Source: Betaproteobacteria bacterium
GTDB taxonomy: Bacteria > Pseudomonadota > Gammaproteobacteria > Burkholderiales > SG8-41
Assembly (NCBI GenBank): GCA_900299145.1
Contig: OMIN01000110.1
Location: 1-64,000, forward strand
Direction of reading: 5' to 3'
DNA: 64,000 nucleotides
The notes under the pieces are model-generated. The model was not told the DNA's origin. It ran no database searches and saw nothing but the letters and a program-made list of their open reading frames with translations. Made by a program: the position numbers and the translations under genes. Shown here piece after piece: positions 19,244-28,676 of the stretch; position 1 is the first letter of the stretch; each line of letters begins with the position of its first letter.

Positions 19244-20254
19244 CTATTTCGCACCGGTATAAAGCCCGGCGTCGCGCGCCGCTTTGGTCCAGCGCGTGAT
19301 TTCCATGCGTGCAAAATCGCTGAATTCCTTGGGCGAACCGCCGCCCAACTCAATGCCCACCGCTTCGAGCTGTTTGGCGAACGCTGCATTGGCCAGGGCC
19401 TGACGCATTTCGGCGTTGAGTTTCGCGACAATGGGTGCGGGCATGCCTGTGGGACCGACAATACCGTACCAGCCATCGCAGGAAAATCCGGGTACTGCTT
19501 CAGCAATCGTCGGCACGTCAGGCATGGCGCGCAGCCGCTTGGCGTGGCCCGTAGCCAGTGCGCGCAGCTTGCCCGCCGTGACCTGGGGCTGGCTGCCGGT
19601 GACGCTGCCGAAAAACGCGTGAATACGCCCCGCCACCAGATCAATCATGCCAAAGCCCGCGCCCTTGTAGGGCACGTGCAGAAAACGCGTGTTGGCCGTG
19701 GTGTTGAGCAGCGCGATACTCAAATGGCCGAGCGAACCGGTGCCGGGCGAACCAAAGCTGATTTTGTCGGGCTGTGACCGTGCAAGCTCGATGAATTCAC
19801 GCATGTCTTTTGAAGCAACGCCCGGATGCACCACCAGCAGTTGTGGCGCATAACCGGCCAGCCCGACAGACTGAAAATCCTTGATCGGATCATAATCAAG
19901 CTTGGTGCCGAAGGCCGGGTTAGACGCTAACCCCGAAGATGACGCCAGTAGCAGTGTGTAACCGTCGGGTGTCGCCTTCGCGCCCAGCGTATGCGCAATG
20001 GCGGTACCTGCACCAGGGCGATTGTCTGCCACCACGGGTACGCCAAATTTGTCGGCAAACCACGCGCCGAACGCACGCGCCAGCGGATCAGCCGACCCAC
20101 CCGGTGGAAACGGCACGATCAATCGTATGGCCTTGTTCGGATAGTTGCCGGCGGAAGGTTGCGCGCGTGCGGACCCCGCGAGAAAGAAATGCGCTCCGAT
20201 AGCGGCGCCCGCCACGAAAACTGCGGAACGTGCAAAAGACCTTTTATGGCTCAT
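19244..20254 (-). CDS. Bug/TctC-family periplasmic solute receptor (2 of 13)
   Basis: This 336-residue receptor is convergent with the previous one, with 12 bp between stops. The start at 20254 is supported by GGAGG shortly upstream; the longer track start at 20293 lacks support. The signal peptide ends at GSARAQPSAG. Ligand-pocket motifs are [44 protein letters not shown] and VPGFSCDGWYG. The Asp after the PGGSA loop, thought to help choose carboxylated ligands in this family, is kept. Confidence 0.9.
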   Translation of the reverse strand: MSHKRSFARSAVFVAGAAIGAHFFLAGSARAQPSAGNYPNKAIRLIVPFPPGGSADPLARAFGAWFADKFGVPVVADNRPGAGTAIAHTLGAKATPDGYTLLLASSSGLASNPAFGTKLDYDPIKDFQSVGLAGYAPQLLVVHPGVASKDMREFIELARSQPDKISFGSPGTGSLGHLSIALLNTTANTRFLHVPYKGAGFGMIDLVAGRIHAFFGSVTGSQPQVTAGKLRALATGHAKRLRAMPDVPTIAEAVPGFSCDGWYGIVGPTGMPAPIVAKLNAEMRQALANAAFAKQLEAVGIELGGGSPKEFSDFARMEITRWTKAARDAGLYTGAK

Positions 20255-20455
20255 GACGCCTCCATGTGAGTGCGTGCGGTTGCGGGCGAACACAGGCGGT
20301 TCCGGCCGATCCGCGCCAACGCGTGTCCCCGCGTTTGCCCACGAAATATCTTATGCGATTTTCAGGTTTTGCGGTCGTCACGAAAATTTGTGCCGAAGGT
20401 GTAGCATTGGGGACGGAACTTCCGCATCTTTGTCACAGCGGATGGAAAGGCTTTC

Positions 20456-21448
20456 ATGCATACCTGTTTGAAACTGCTGGCGCCGTGTGGCGCACTGCTG
20501 CTGGCCGCGTTCTACGGTGCGGCCACGGCACAGGACAAGCTCAACAAGCCAGCCAACTATCCGGTGCGTCCGATCCGAATTGTCGTTGCCGTGCCGCCGG
20601 GTGCGGGCGGCGACGCCGTCGCGCGCATGGTTGGGCAGATGCTGAGCGATAAACTCGGTCAGAATGCAGTGATCGACAATCGCGCGGGCGGCGGCGGGGT
20701 CATCGCCACGGAAATCGTGGCGAGAAGCGCGCCCGATGGTTACACGTTGTTAAGTCAGGGCGAGACCGTGCTGCTGCAGGGCGTGACCAAACGCCTGCCC
20801 TTCGAAGTGCTCACGGCGCTGGAACCCGTGGTGGCGACCTCCGCGCAGCCGTACATCCTGCTCGCCGGCCCCACGCTGCCGGTGAAATCGATGAAGGAAC
20901 TCGTCGTATTTTCCGCCAAACAAACTGTGTCGTATTCCGGCGGCGCAGGGCTGGGCAGCACGCTGCATCTGGGCATGGAATGGTGGGTACAACTGTCTGG
21001 CGCAAAGATGCTGTTCGTGCCCTACAAGGGCAGCGCACCCGCGGTGGTGGGTGCGATGGGTGGCGAAATTCATCTGGCAGGCGCCAGCGCCATGGCCGCC
21101 AGCAGCGCCATTCGCAGCGGCAAACTGCGCGGGCTCGCGGCGCTGAGTCTCGCGCGCGTGCCGGCGATGCCGGATCTGCCAACGGTGGCCGAGCAGGGCT
21201 GGCCGAATTTCAAAATCACCAACCGCTACATGATGTACGCGCCAGCGGGCATGCCGCGCCCGATTTTTAACGTGATCCATCGCGTCATTATTGACGGTAT
21301 GCATACGCCGCAAATGACCCAGCGGCTGATCGCCGAAGGCAGCCAGCCCGCCGAGCGCATGACGCCGGAAGAACTGAAGGCAACGGTGACGCGCGAATAC
21401 GGCGAACTGGAGCAGCAGGTGAAGCGGCTCAATATCAAGATTCAGTAG
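20456..21448 (+). CDS. Bug/TctC-family periplasmic solute receptor (3 of 13)
   Basis: This 330-residue receptor starts at ATG with GGAAAGG 6 nt upstream. The signal peptide (MHTCLKLLAPCGALLLAAFYGA) ends near TAQDK. Motifs are RIVVAVPPGAGGDAVARMVG, APDGYTLL, FVPYKGSAPAVVGAM and WPNFKITNRYMMYAP. It lies 57 bp upstream of the first selenoprotein gene on the same strand, so the two may be cotranscribed. That would link this receptor to the substrate of the selenoprotein (inference). Confidence 0.9.
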   Translation: MHTCLKLLAPCGALLLAAFYGAATAQDKLNKPANYPVRPIRIVVAVPPGAGGDAVARMVGQMLSDKLGQNAVIDNRAGGGGVIATEIVARSAPDGYTLLSQGETVLLQGVTKRLPFEVLTALEPVVATSAQPYILLAGPTLPVKSMKELVVFSAKQTVSYSGGAGLGSTLHLGMEWWVQLSGAKMLFVPYKGSAPAVVGAMGGEIHLAGASAMAASSAIRSGKLRGLAALSLARVPAMPDLPTVAEQGWPNFKITNRYMMYAPAGMPRPIFNVIHRVIIDGMHTPQMTQRLIAEGSQPAERMTPEELKATVTREYGELEQQVKRLNIKIQ

Positions 21449-21505
21449 CGTGCCACTATTGCGCGACAATGCCCCCATTCCCGTAACAAGCACCCGTCAT
21501 ACACC

Positions 21506-23110
21506 ATGAGCCAAAACGTCATACTCGACCCCGCCGCGCCCTCCGGCACAGGTGTGCAGCGCCCGTGGAAAGCGCTCGACACGCTACAGGGCAAAGTTGT
21601 TGCCTTCATCGACAACTCCAAGCCCAATTTCATTCATCTGGCCGCCGATTTGGGCGAGCTGTTGGTGAAGCACCATGGCGTGGCGCGCGTTATTCATCAC
21701 CGCAAGCGCGCGGCGTCGGTGCCGGCATTGGAGTCGGTCTACGCTGATATCGAGGCCAATGTCGATCTGGTGATTACCGGCTCGGGCGATTGAGGCTCCT
21801 GCACGTCGTGGAGTGTCCACGACACCGCCGAATCGGTGAAGCGCGGCGTGCCCGCGATCACGATTTGCTCTGATCAGTTCATCGTGCTCGGGCGCAAGCA
21901 ATTGAAGGCGCTGGGTAGCGAGGGGCATCCGATCGCGGTGATTCCGCATCCTTTCGGCTTGCGCACGCGCGAGCAAGTCCGTGCCATCGCCGAAACCTGC
22001 GTGACTGATATCGCGCGCATCGCGGTTGATCCGAAGGCGGGCGCGTTACCCGGCGCAAAGGTATCGGGAGCGCCAGCGCGCGCGGTGCGCATTGAAGCGC
22101 CTGACGACGTCGACGAATTCGATCAGTTTTGCATCGCGCGCAAATGGAGCGACGGCCTGCCGCTACGCCCACCGACGGTCGAGAAAGTCGAACGCATGAT
22201 CGCCGCCAGTGGCCGCGCTGCCGAAGAAGTCATCGCCATTGTGCAGCCCGGCTTTGGCACGGCGACGGTGGAAGGCATAGCCATTAACGCGGTGATGGCG
22301 GGTTGCAGGCCCGAATACATCCGCACGCTGATCGCGGCGGTAGAGGCCTTCACCGACCGGCGTTTTAACCTTCAGGGTATACAGGCCACCACCAACCCAG
22401 CCACCGCGATGATCATTGTGAATGGCCCGGAAGCGAGGCGCATTGGCGTCAACGGGCATCTGAATTGTCTGGGGCAGGGCGCGTGGGCCAACGCCACGCT
22501 GGGCCGCGCGCTGAGGCTCATCATGCAAAACATCGGCGGCACATTGCCGGGCGAAATGGATCGCGCCACGCAAGGCCAGCCCGGTAAATACAGTTTTTGC
22601 TGCGCCGAGAACGAAGCCGACAGCCCGTGGGAACCCTTGCACGTGGAGCGTGGCTTTCACAAGGACGACAGCACCGTCACCATCGTCGGTGCGGCGGGTA
22701 CGGTGAATTTCAATTCACACGCCAAGGACGCAGCGGATCTGCTGAAAGTGATCGCCGACAGCATCTGTTTTCCCACCAACAACGATTACTACTTCGGCGG
22801 CGAGCCTTGGCTGCTGCTGGGGCCGGAGCACGCCGAGATCCTCGCACGCGAAGGCTTGAGCAAGCGCGACGTGAAGCTGAAGCTGTGGGAAATGTCCAAG
22901 CTGCACGTCGACCGGCTGGCGGCGAAGGATCGCATGCGCCTGCAACACACGCGCGGCGCGGAACTCGGACAGTTCAGCGCAGACACAAAAATTCCGATTT
23001 CGATCAAGCCGGAAGAAGTCAGCATCATTGTCGCGGGCGGGCCGGGCACGCACTCGGTGCACGTGCCGACGTTCGGGCACACGCGCTCAGTTACCAAAAA
23101 AATCAATTAA
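21506..23110 (+). CDS. UGSC-family selenoprotein with C-terminal DGLP domain (Sec96, TGA 21791-21793)
   Basis: The track shows two ORFs, 21506-21793 and 21836-23110, in the same frame on either side of one TGA. Reading TGA as selenocysteine gives 534 residues with ITGSGD-U-GSCTSWSVHD, the UGSC motif that names a family known from selenoprotein surveys. The upstream half (KVVAFIDNSKPNFIHLA) and the segment just after Sec (KRGVPAITICSDQF) form the N-terminal domain. The C-terminal domain begins near KWSDGLPLRPPT and holds NAVMAGCRPEYI, NATLGRALRLI and PWEPLHVERGF. A hairpin with a GTG loop follows the TGA. The function of the family is not established. The stop lies inside a dispersed repeat. 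Confidence 0.9.
21805..21823 (+). promoter_or_regulatory. Putative bacterial SECIS hairpin of UGSC gene 1
   Basis: GTCGTGGA pairs perfectly with TCCACGAC around loop GTG. The stem begins 11 nt after TGA, in the range used by bacterial SECIS elements read by SelB. Loop content matches the hairpins after the other two UGSC-family TGAs. Confidence 0.75.
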
Positions 23111-23124
23111 AACAAATACTTAAA
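23101..23124 (+). repeat. AT-rich dispersed repeat, copy 5 (forward)
   Basis: AATTAAAACAAATACTTA at 23105-23122, one change from the core. It contains the TAA stop of the first selenoprotein gene. Confidence 0.8.
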
Positions 23125-23142
23125 TTACATCAAGGTGCGGCC

Positions 23143-24123
23143 ATGAGATTTCATCGAATAGCAAGAACACTGCCCGTGTTGCTACCGTTGTTAAGCGCCG
23201 TGGCACACGCCCAAAGTGGTGCTGAAAATTATCCGGCGCGGCCGGTGCGGCTCATCATTCCGCAAGCCGCGGGTGGAGCGACGGATATTTTCATCCGTAC
23301 GGTCATTCCCAAATTATCGGAGACGCTGGGCCAGCAAGTGGTGGTCGACAATCGTCCCGGCGCCAACGGCGTGATCGGCGACGAGATGGCGGTGAAAGCG
23401 CCCGCCGACGGCTACACCTTCATGGCCAATGCCATCGGCATCGTGATGAACCCCAGCCTCTACAAACTGAACTACGACATAACACGCGACCTGCAAGGCG
23501 TGACCAGACTGGGCGCGATCGACATGCTGATCGGCATCCACCCATCGGTGCCGGCGAAAAGCGTCGCGGAGTTGATTTCGCACGCGAAGGCCAATCCCAA
23601 TAAACTGAACTACGCCTCATTCGGCATCGGCAGCATTTCGCATGTCGCGGGCGAAATGTTCAAGCAGGCTTCTGGCACGCAAATTGTGCATGTGCCGTTC
23701 AAGAGCTCGCCGCTCGCCGTGCAGGAAACCATCGGCGGGCAAACCCACATTGTGATGGGCGGCATTTCCTATATGCTGCCGCAGGCGCGCAGCGGCCGAT
23801 TGCGCGGTATCGCCATCACGGCAATGCAACGTAACTCCAACGCCCCCGACATTCCCACGGCGCATGAATCAGGGCTGCCCAGCTTTGACATCAACGCCTG
23901 GTTCGGCACGTGGGTGCCCGCCGCGGTGCCCAAGCCCGTGCTGGCAAAGCTGTATGATGCGATGAGCAAAACGCTCGCTGCCCCCGATGTCAGAGCCGCA
24001 ATCGACAAACACGGCTACAAAATCGGTGGTGAACCGCCCGAGCAATTTAACCAATTTGTGCGTCGTGAAGTGGAGAAGTTTGCGAAAGTGCTGAAGGCGG
24101 CGGGAATCAAGCCGGAGGGCTGA
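23143..24123 (+). CDS. Bug/TctC-family periplasmic solute receptor (4 of 13)
   Basis: The track ORF starts at 22597, deep inside the selenoprotein gene in another frame. The real start is ATG 23143 with AAGGTG 5 nt upstream, giving 326 residues. The signal peptide (MRFHRIARTLPVLLPLLSAV) ends at AHAQSG. Motifs are RLIIPQAAGGATDIFIRTV, PADGYTFM, HVPFKSSPLAVQET and LPSFDINAWFGTW. The ligand-loop Asp is present. It follows the selenoprotein gene by 32 bp, so that gene is flanked by receptors on both sides. Confidence 0.9.
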   Translation: MRFHRIARTLPVLLPLLSAVAHAQSGAENYPARPVRLIIPQAAGGATDIFIRTVIPKLSETLGQQVVVDNRPGANGVIGDEMAVKAPADGYTFMANAIGIVMNPSLYKLNYDITRDLQGVTRLGAIDMLIGIHPSVPAKSVAELISHAKANPNKLNYASFGIGSISHVAGEMFKQASGTQIVHVPFKSSPLAVQETIGGQTHIVMGGISYMLPQARSGRLRGIAITAMQRNSNAPDIPTAHESGLPSFDINAWFGTWVPAAVPKPVLAKLYDAMSKTLAAPDVRAAIDKHGYKIGGEPPEQFNQFVRREVEKFAKVLKAAGIKPEG

Positions 24124-24224
24124 ACATTAGCGGCCACCTTCTCTTGGCTTCAGACCACGCGCTCCCGCTCGCAGTAGAAGGGCGGCGAGAGGGCGGCGAA
24201 AAGTTAATTTAATTGGAGAACACC

Positions 24225-25073
24225 ATGCCTCAAATCACCATCCGCAACGCCCATATCAACTATGAAATCCTCGGCAACAGCGGGCCGTGGGTTGCGCTTT
24301 CTCCCGGCGGGCGCCGTCCGCTGGAAGGCGTGAAACACCTTGCCGAGCGCGTCGCGGCGAAAGGCTATCGCGTGCTGATTTTTGACCGGCGCAACTGTGG
24401 TGCATCCGACGTGGTGTTTGAAGGCACGCCCGACGCACCCACCGAATACGAAATTTGGGCTGAAGATCTCTACGCAATGCTCAAACACTTCAACGCCACG
24501 CCGGCGTGGGTGGGTGGCGGTTCGTCGGGCTGCCGTATGTCGATGTTGTTAGCCATGAAGCACCCGGACGCGGTGAAGGGCCTTTTGCTGTGGCGCGTGA
24601 CCGGCGGCGAATTCGCGGCAAAGCGCCTGGCAAATCAATACTATTTTCAGTTCATCAAGGCCGCCAAAGAAGGCGGCATGGCAGCAGTGTGCGCGAGCGA
24701 ACATTTCGCTGAACGCGTTCAGCAACGCGCCGTCAATCGCGATGCCATTCTGAAGATGGACGTGAGCCGCTTTATCGCTTCATTCGAGAAATGGGCGCAG
24801 GGCTTTCTCGACGACGCGGGTAAGCCGGTGATCGGCGCCACCGAGGCGCAACTGAACGCCCTCAAAATTCCCACCCTTGTGGTGCCAGGCAACGACAAGA
24901 CGCATGACCGCGCCATCGGCACGCGTGCACAAAAGTGCATTCCCAACAGCGAACTCTACGTGTTGTTCCCGAAAGACGAAGACATCGATATCGTGCCGCC
25001 GAAGGAATGGGAGTTCAAAGACGACGAACTTGCCGGCGTATTCGACAGTTTTATCAGGCGCCACAGTGCGTAA
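24225..25073 (+). CDS. Alpha/beta hydrolase, catalytic His not evident
   Basis: This 282-residue protein has start ATG 24225 with GGAG upstream, 12 nt inside the track ORF. The alpha/beta hydrolase fold is clear: VALSPGGRRP oxyanion region, DRRNCGASD, and nucleophile elbow GGSSGC. After the last strands, where a catalytic His is expected, the sequence is VLFPKDEDIDIVPPKEW with no His. It may have lost hydrolase activity or use another base. It stands 100 bp after receptor 4 on the same strand. Confidence 0.78.
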   Translation: MPQITIRNAHINYEILGNSGPWVALSPGGRRPLEGVKHLAERVAAKGYRVLIFDRRNCGASDVVFEGTPDAPTEYEIWAEDLYAMLKHFNATPAWVGGGSSGCRMSMLLAMKHPDAVKGLLLWRVTGGEFAAKRLANQYYFQFIKAAKEGGMAAVCASEHFAERVQQRAVNRDAILKMDVSRFIASFEKWAQGFLDDAGKPVIGATEAQLNALKIPTLVVPGNDKTHDRAIGTRAQKCIPNSELYVLFPKDEDIDIVPPKEWEFKDDELAGVFDSFIRRHSA

Positions 25074-25162
25074 CCTGTGTAAAGTGCGTAATCGCCGCCC
25101 GATGGCGCCGCGTTAAGTGCGCAATACCTCAACCTACAATCCACCAGAACCCCGGAGCCGCC

Positions 25163-25444
25163 ATGAAATCCTTGCTTGCCACCGCCGCGCTGCTGCTCTC
25201 GGCGAACGCCCATGCGACGGGCCTTGCCACCTGTGAATCCGGGCCGAAATCCGGCTGGCAGCCGCAGGAAAAGCTGGAAAAGCAGCTCGTCGAACAAAAT
25301 GGCTGGAAGATCCGCCGCATTAAAGAAGACGGTGGCTGCTATGAAGTCTACGCGTTCGACAAAAACGGCGACCGAGTCAATGCTTATTACCACCCGGTGA
25401 CTTTTGTGCTGGTGCCCAACACGTTGTCGGTACGCAAGAACTGA
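25163..25444 (+). CDS. Small periplasmic PepSY-like protein
   Basis: This 93-residue protein begins at ATG 25163; the track start at 24935 overlaps the hydrolase in another frame. A signal peptide (MKSLLATAALLLSANAHA) is followed by one PepSY-like domain: PQEKLEKQLVEQNGWKIRRI, CYEVYAFDKNGDRVNAYYHP. Such proteins are often encoded with b-type cytochromes. Here the stop overlaps the start of the cytochrome b561 gene (1 bp shared), which indicates translational coupling and a joint redox role. Confidence 0.82.
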   Translation: MKSLLATAALLLSANAHATGLATCESGPKSGWQPQEKLEKQLVEQNGWKIRRIKEDGGCYEVYAFDKNGDRVNAYYHPVTFVLVPNTLSVRKN

Positions 25445-25992
25445 TGACTGTAAAACGCAGCGACGCGCCCACCGTCAAGGTGTGGGACCCGCTGGTTCGC
25501 ATTATTCACTGGAGTCTCGTCGCGGGTGTCGCCGCCGCATGGTTTGTCCACGGCAAGTGGCACGAGTGGATCGGTTATGCCGTGCTGGGCGCGGTCACCT
25601 TGCGCATCCTATGGGGCTTTGCAGGATCACGCTACGCGCGTTTTGCGCAATTTGTGCACGCTCCGGCACACACCCGACAATATGCAAAATCGGTTGCGAA
25701 TGGCGTTGAGCCGCGCCACCTCGGCCACAATCCGCTCGGCGCGTGGATGATTGTCACGCTACTTGCAACCCTCGTGGCTATTTGTGCAACCGGATGGCTT
25801 TACACCACCGACCGGTTCTGGGGCGAAACATGGGTGGAAAACGTACACATTGCGGCAAGTTATTTCGTGCTGGCGCTGGTGGCGCTGCACGTCGCCGGCG
25901 TCATTTTTTCATCGCTGCGCCATGGCGAGAACCTGGTGGCCGCGATGCTGCACGGCAGGAAACGCGCGCCGGGGCCGGGCGACGTTCCCTGA
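25444..25992 (+). CDS. Cytochrome b561-like membrane protein
   Basis: This 182-residue inner-membrane protein has four predicted helices and His residues placed for two b hemes (IIHWSLVAGV, VHGKWHEWIGY, NVHIAASYF, VALHVAGVI). The opening KVWDPLVRIIHWSL is typical of the family that moves electrons between quinone and periplasmic partners. It is coupled to the PepSY-like gene just upstream. The partner could be the PepSY protein or a small c-type cytochrome elsewhere. No lesion is seen. Confidence 0.88.
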   Translation: MTVKRSDAPTVKVWDPLVRIIHWSLVAGVAAAWFVHGKWHEWIGYAVLGAVTLRILWGFAGSRYARFAQFVHAPAHTRQYAKSVANGVEPRHLGHNPLGAWMIVTLLATLVAICATGWLYTTDRFWGETWVENVHIAASYFVLALVALHVAGVIFSSLRHGENLVAAMLHGRKRAPGPGDVP

Positions 25993-26003
25993 TCCCATAA
26001 AAA

Positions 26004-26873
26004 CTAACCCAGCTCGCGGTGCACAAACTCAATAATCTTCGCGACGGCTTCCTTCGCCTGTTGCGAGTTCGGATCGTTGGTGATGAAGGCCTCGCCCACG
26101 CCCTCGAACAAATGTAAATCCACCCGGCCGCCCGCCTTGCGGTATTGCGCGATGAAGCGGTCACGGTTCGGCACCGGGTGCGCAAGGTCCGCCGTGCCCT
26201 GCAAATAAATCACCGGCGGCATCACCGCGGTTTCACCGCGCTCGAGCAAGCGCGTCGGGTTGGCCTTGGCCATATTCCCGGTGCTGCCCCAATACCGGTC
26301 GTGGCTGGTGATCCAATTTTTCGCCTGCTTGTCGTGCTCGCCGCCTTTCAAGCCCTGTGCGTATTCGTAACGGCCCAGTGGATCAATCACCGGCCAGCAC
26401 ATCACCGCGCATTGCACAGTGGCGTCCACGCCGACGGGGCCTTGCAGCGCGGTATAAGTGGCGTCGTGCGGCCGCATCGCCGTCAGCATCGCCTGATGCC
26501 CGCCGCTTGACACGCCGAGAATGCCCACGCGCGTGGGGTCGATACCGAATTTCGCAGCGTTGGCTTTGAACCAGCGCACGGCAAAGTTGATGTCCTGCAT
26601 AGACGCAGGGTAAGCGCAGTTCTCGCCATCGCCCGGCATGCGAAAGTCCAATGCAGCCACGACAACACCGGTTCGCGCGAGCGGCGCATCCGTGCCTTCA
26701 TCTGACATGCGATCCTTGTTCACCCACGCGCCGCCGTGAATATCAATCAACAGCGGAAACGGCCCCGCGCCCTTGGGCTTGTAGACGCGGGCGAGATACG
26801 GCTTGCCGCCGTGCTTGATGTATTCCACGTCGGTGACGTCGATTTCGTAGCGGATGCGTTCTGCGGTGTCCAT
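26004..26873 (-). CDS. HSL-type alpha/beta hydrolase with Glu in place of the catalytic His
   Basis: This 289-residue protein resembles hormone-sensitive-lipase-type esterases: oxyanion motif DIHGGAWV and nucleophile GVSSGGHQA. The start is supported by AGGAG 6 nt upstream. Near the C terminus, where the family has GxGHAF or similar, this protein reads GVGEAF, so the catalytic His appears to be Glu (codon GAG). A possible acid is in GTADLAHP, which includes another His. It may be inactive or catalytically unusual. It is convergent with the cytochrome gene. Confidence 0.8.
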   Translation of the reverse strand: MDTAERIRYEIDVTDVEYIKHGGKPYLARVYKPKGAGPFPLLIDIHGGAWVNKDRMSDEGTDAPLARTGVVVAALDFRMPGDGENCAYPASMQDINFAVRWFKANAAKFGIDPTRVGILGVSSGGHQAMLTAMRPHDATYTALQGPVGVDATVQCAVMCWPVIDPLGRYEYAQGLKGGEHDKQAKNWITSHDRYWGSTGNMAKANPTRLLERGETAVMPPVIYLQGTADLAHPVPNRDRFIAQYRKAGGRVDLHLFEGVGEAFITNDPNSQQAKEAVAKIIEFVHRELG

Positions 26874-26971
26874 GAATGTCTCCTAGTTAGTGGCGAGCGG
26901 CAAAATCAGATTGTAGCGCCGCTAGCGTGGCTTGCGAGTCACTGAAAGGATAATGTCAATATTCAAATTAA

Positions 26972-26996
26972 TATTCAATAAAAACAGATAGTTATA
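26972..26996 (+). repeat. AT-rich dispersed repeat, copy 6 (forward)
   Basis: AATAAAAACAGATAGTTA at 26977-26994, one change from the core. It lies about 12 bp after the cupin gene stop, read on the minus strand. Confidence 0.8.
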
Positions 26997-27007
26997 ACAT
27001 TCTTCGA

Positions 27008-27586
27008 CTAGTGTCCTGATGCCCCAAACCACCCCTTCAACTCCTCATCAAACTCCCCATCAATCAGCACATAAAGCATCTTCGCCACCTTCCCGGAGCG
27101 ATTACTCCACGCATGATTCGTCCCCAACTGAATCAGCACGTCGCCCGCCTTCAACGTCACCTCACCTTCATCCAGCAACATGACAATTTCGCCTTCGATG
27201 CAGATGGCGTAGTCGATGGTTTCCGTGCGGTGCATCATCGGATGCCGCCCGCCGCGGCCGAAGGACGACGCGGCTTCGTTGCCCTGAGCCTTGAACACTT
27301 CGCGCGCTCTTTCCGGCGTCATGTTGCGGATTTCATCTGACTCCGGGCCGATTTCGGCGATGCGGATAATGGTACCGCCCTTGGGCGGATGAATCTGGCG
27401 CGGTCCCGGCGTCGGGTCTTCGTGCACCGCGTGCAGCTTGTACGGCAGCGGGCCGGTTTTCCAGATGTCGTTCGACACATGGCCGGGGCGCATGGGGTTG
27501 GTGCGCACAGTGGGCGCCATGCGGTCTTCTATCAAAATGGATTTGCCTTCCTTGTTGTGGCCTACTACGACGCGTCTGACGGGCAT
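27008..27586 (-). CDS. Cupin-domain protein
   Basis: This 192-residue protein has a single cupin barrel at ~100-175: motif 1 HPMMHRTETIDYAICIEGEI and motif 2 DVLIQLGTNHAWSNRSG, with His/Glu positions fit to bind a metal. The N-terminal 100 residues also look beta-rich (RRVVVGHNKEGKSILIED). AAGGAG lies 5 nt before ATG. It sits between receptor 5 and the hydrolase on the same strand, so a small catabolic operon is likely. Substrate unknown. Confidence 0.85.
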   Translation of the reverse strand: MPVRRVVVGHNKEGKSILIEDRMAPTVRTNPMRPGHVSNDIWKTGPLPYKLHAVHEDPTPGPRQIHPPKGGTIIRIAEIGPESDEIRNMTPERAREVFKAQGNEAASSFGRGGRHPMMHRTETIDYAICIEGEIVMLLDEGEVTLKAGDVLIQLGTNHAWSNRSGKVAKMLYVLIDGEFDEELKGWFGASGH

Positions 27587-27610
27587 GATGACTCCTTTAG
27601 TGGATATTCT

Positions 27611-27628
27611 TAAGTATTTGATTAATTA
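27611..27628 (-). repeat. AT-rich dispersed repeat, copy 7 (reverse)
   Basis: TAAGTATTTGATTAATTA, three changes from the reversed core, 17 bp after the stop of receptor 5 as read on the minus strand. Confidence 0.7.
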
Positions 27629-27644
27629 AATAAGTTATTCTGGT

Positions 27645-28610
27645 TCATTCCGGTTGAATGCCCGCGATTTTCACGATTTCAGCGAACTTCTTCACCGCAT
27701 CCGCCAGCAGCACACGAAACTCCGCCGCGCTACTGCCGACCGGCTTTAACTCAATTTTCGCAAACTGCTCGCGCGTACGTGGCGCCTGCACCGCCGTGCG
27801 CGCTTCCTGTTCGATGCGCGCAAGAATCGCGGCAGGTGTTTTCGCCGGCGCCAGCAGCCCGTGCCAGCTCGCGTCCATTTGCATGTTTGCGACACCCGCT
27901 TCGTTCATGGTCGGCACCTCCGGCAAGAATGGCGCTCGCGTGCCGAAGTTGTAGGCAAGCGCTTTTAAACGGCCCGAGCGGATGTGCGCGACCACCAGCG
28001 GCGGTGTGGTCATCATCAGCTGTACCTCGCCCGCCATCAGCGCGGCGATGGCCGCCCCCGCGCCTTTGTACGGCACATGCACCATGCCCAAGCCCGCGCG
28101 CTGATTCAGCAGTGCGGCCGCCAAGTGCAATGCATTGCCAATGCCCGGCGAGCCATACGAAAGTTTCGCGCCGGGCTTCTTGGCGTAGTCGATCAGCTCG
28201 CGCACGGTGTTCACGCCGAGTGCGTTGTTTACCACCAGTATGTGGCCGTCCGACCCGGCGATCTGAGACAGTGGTGCAAAATCAGCCAGCGTATCGAACG
28301 GCAGCTTGCGATAGATGCTGGGGTTCACCGCGAACGCGCCGGAGGTCACCAGCAGCGTGTGGCCGTCGGGTGTTGACTTGGCAACAAGATCGCTGCCGAT
28401 GATGCTGTTTGCGCCGGGCCGGTTGTCCACGACGAACTGCTGGCCGGTTTGCTGCGACAACTGCGCGGCGAGGATGCGCGCAGTCGTATCAGGGCCGCCC
28501 GCGCCAAAGCCGACGACCACGCGCACGGGGCGGGTGGGGTAGTCTTGGGCTTGGACGGCGGGGAGCGTTGCGGCAAACAGCAACGGCAGAGTTGCGACTA
28601 TTGTTTTCAT
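27645..28610 (-). CDS. Bug/TctC-family periplasmic solute receptor (5 of 13)
   Basis: This 321-residue receptor starts at ATG 28610, which begins a clean signal peptide ([22 protein letters not shown]); the track start at 28628 is a TTG. Motifs are [27 protein letters not shown] (His where most have Tyr), [15 protein letters not shown] and [13 protein letters not shown]. The pocket loop has GGPDTTA. Next on the strand comes the cupin gene, 58 bp away. Confidence 0.9.
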   Translation of the reverse strand: MKTIVATLPLLFAATLPAVQAQDYPTRPVRVVVGFGAGGPDTTARILAAQLSQQTGQQFVVDNRPGANSIIGSDLVAKSTPDGHTLLVTSGAFAVNPSIYRKLPFDTLADFAPLSQIAGSDGHILVVNNALGVNTVRELIDYAKKPGAKLSYGSPGIGNALHLAAALLNQRAGLGMVHVPYKGAGAAIAALMAGEVQLMMTTPPLVVAHIRSGRLKALAYNFGTRAPFLPEVPTMNEAGVANMQMDASWHGLLAPAKTPAAILARIEQEARTAVQAPRTREQFAKIELKPVGSSAAEFRVLLADAVKKFAEIVKIAGIQPE

Positions 28611-28676
28611 GATTTTTGTGTTGGACAAAGTATAGCGCCAGACGTGGCACTTATTGACGCGAGTTACAAACCAAAC

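Noticed and set aside
19111-19644. 177-residue minus-strand ORF
   Set aside because: It is an alternative frame of receptor 2 without family motifs or a start site.
22597-24123. 508-residue ORF covering receptor 4
   Set aside because: The first 180 codons are out-of-frame reading of the selenoprotein gene; receptor 4 starts at 23143 with its own ribosome-binding site and signal peptide.
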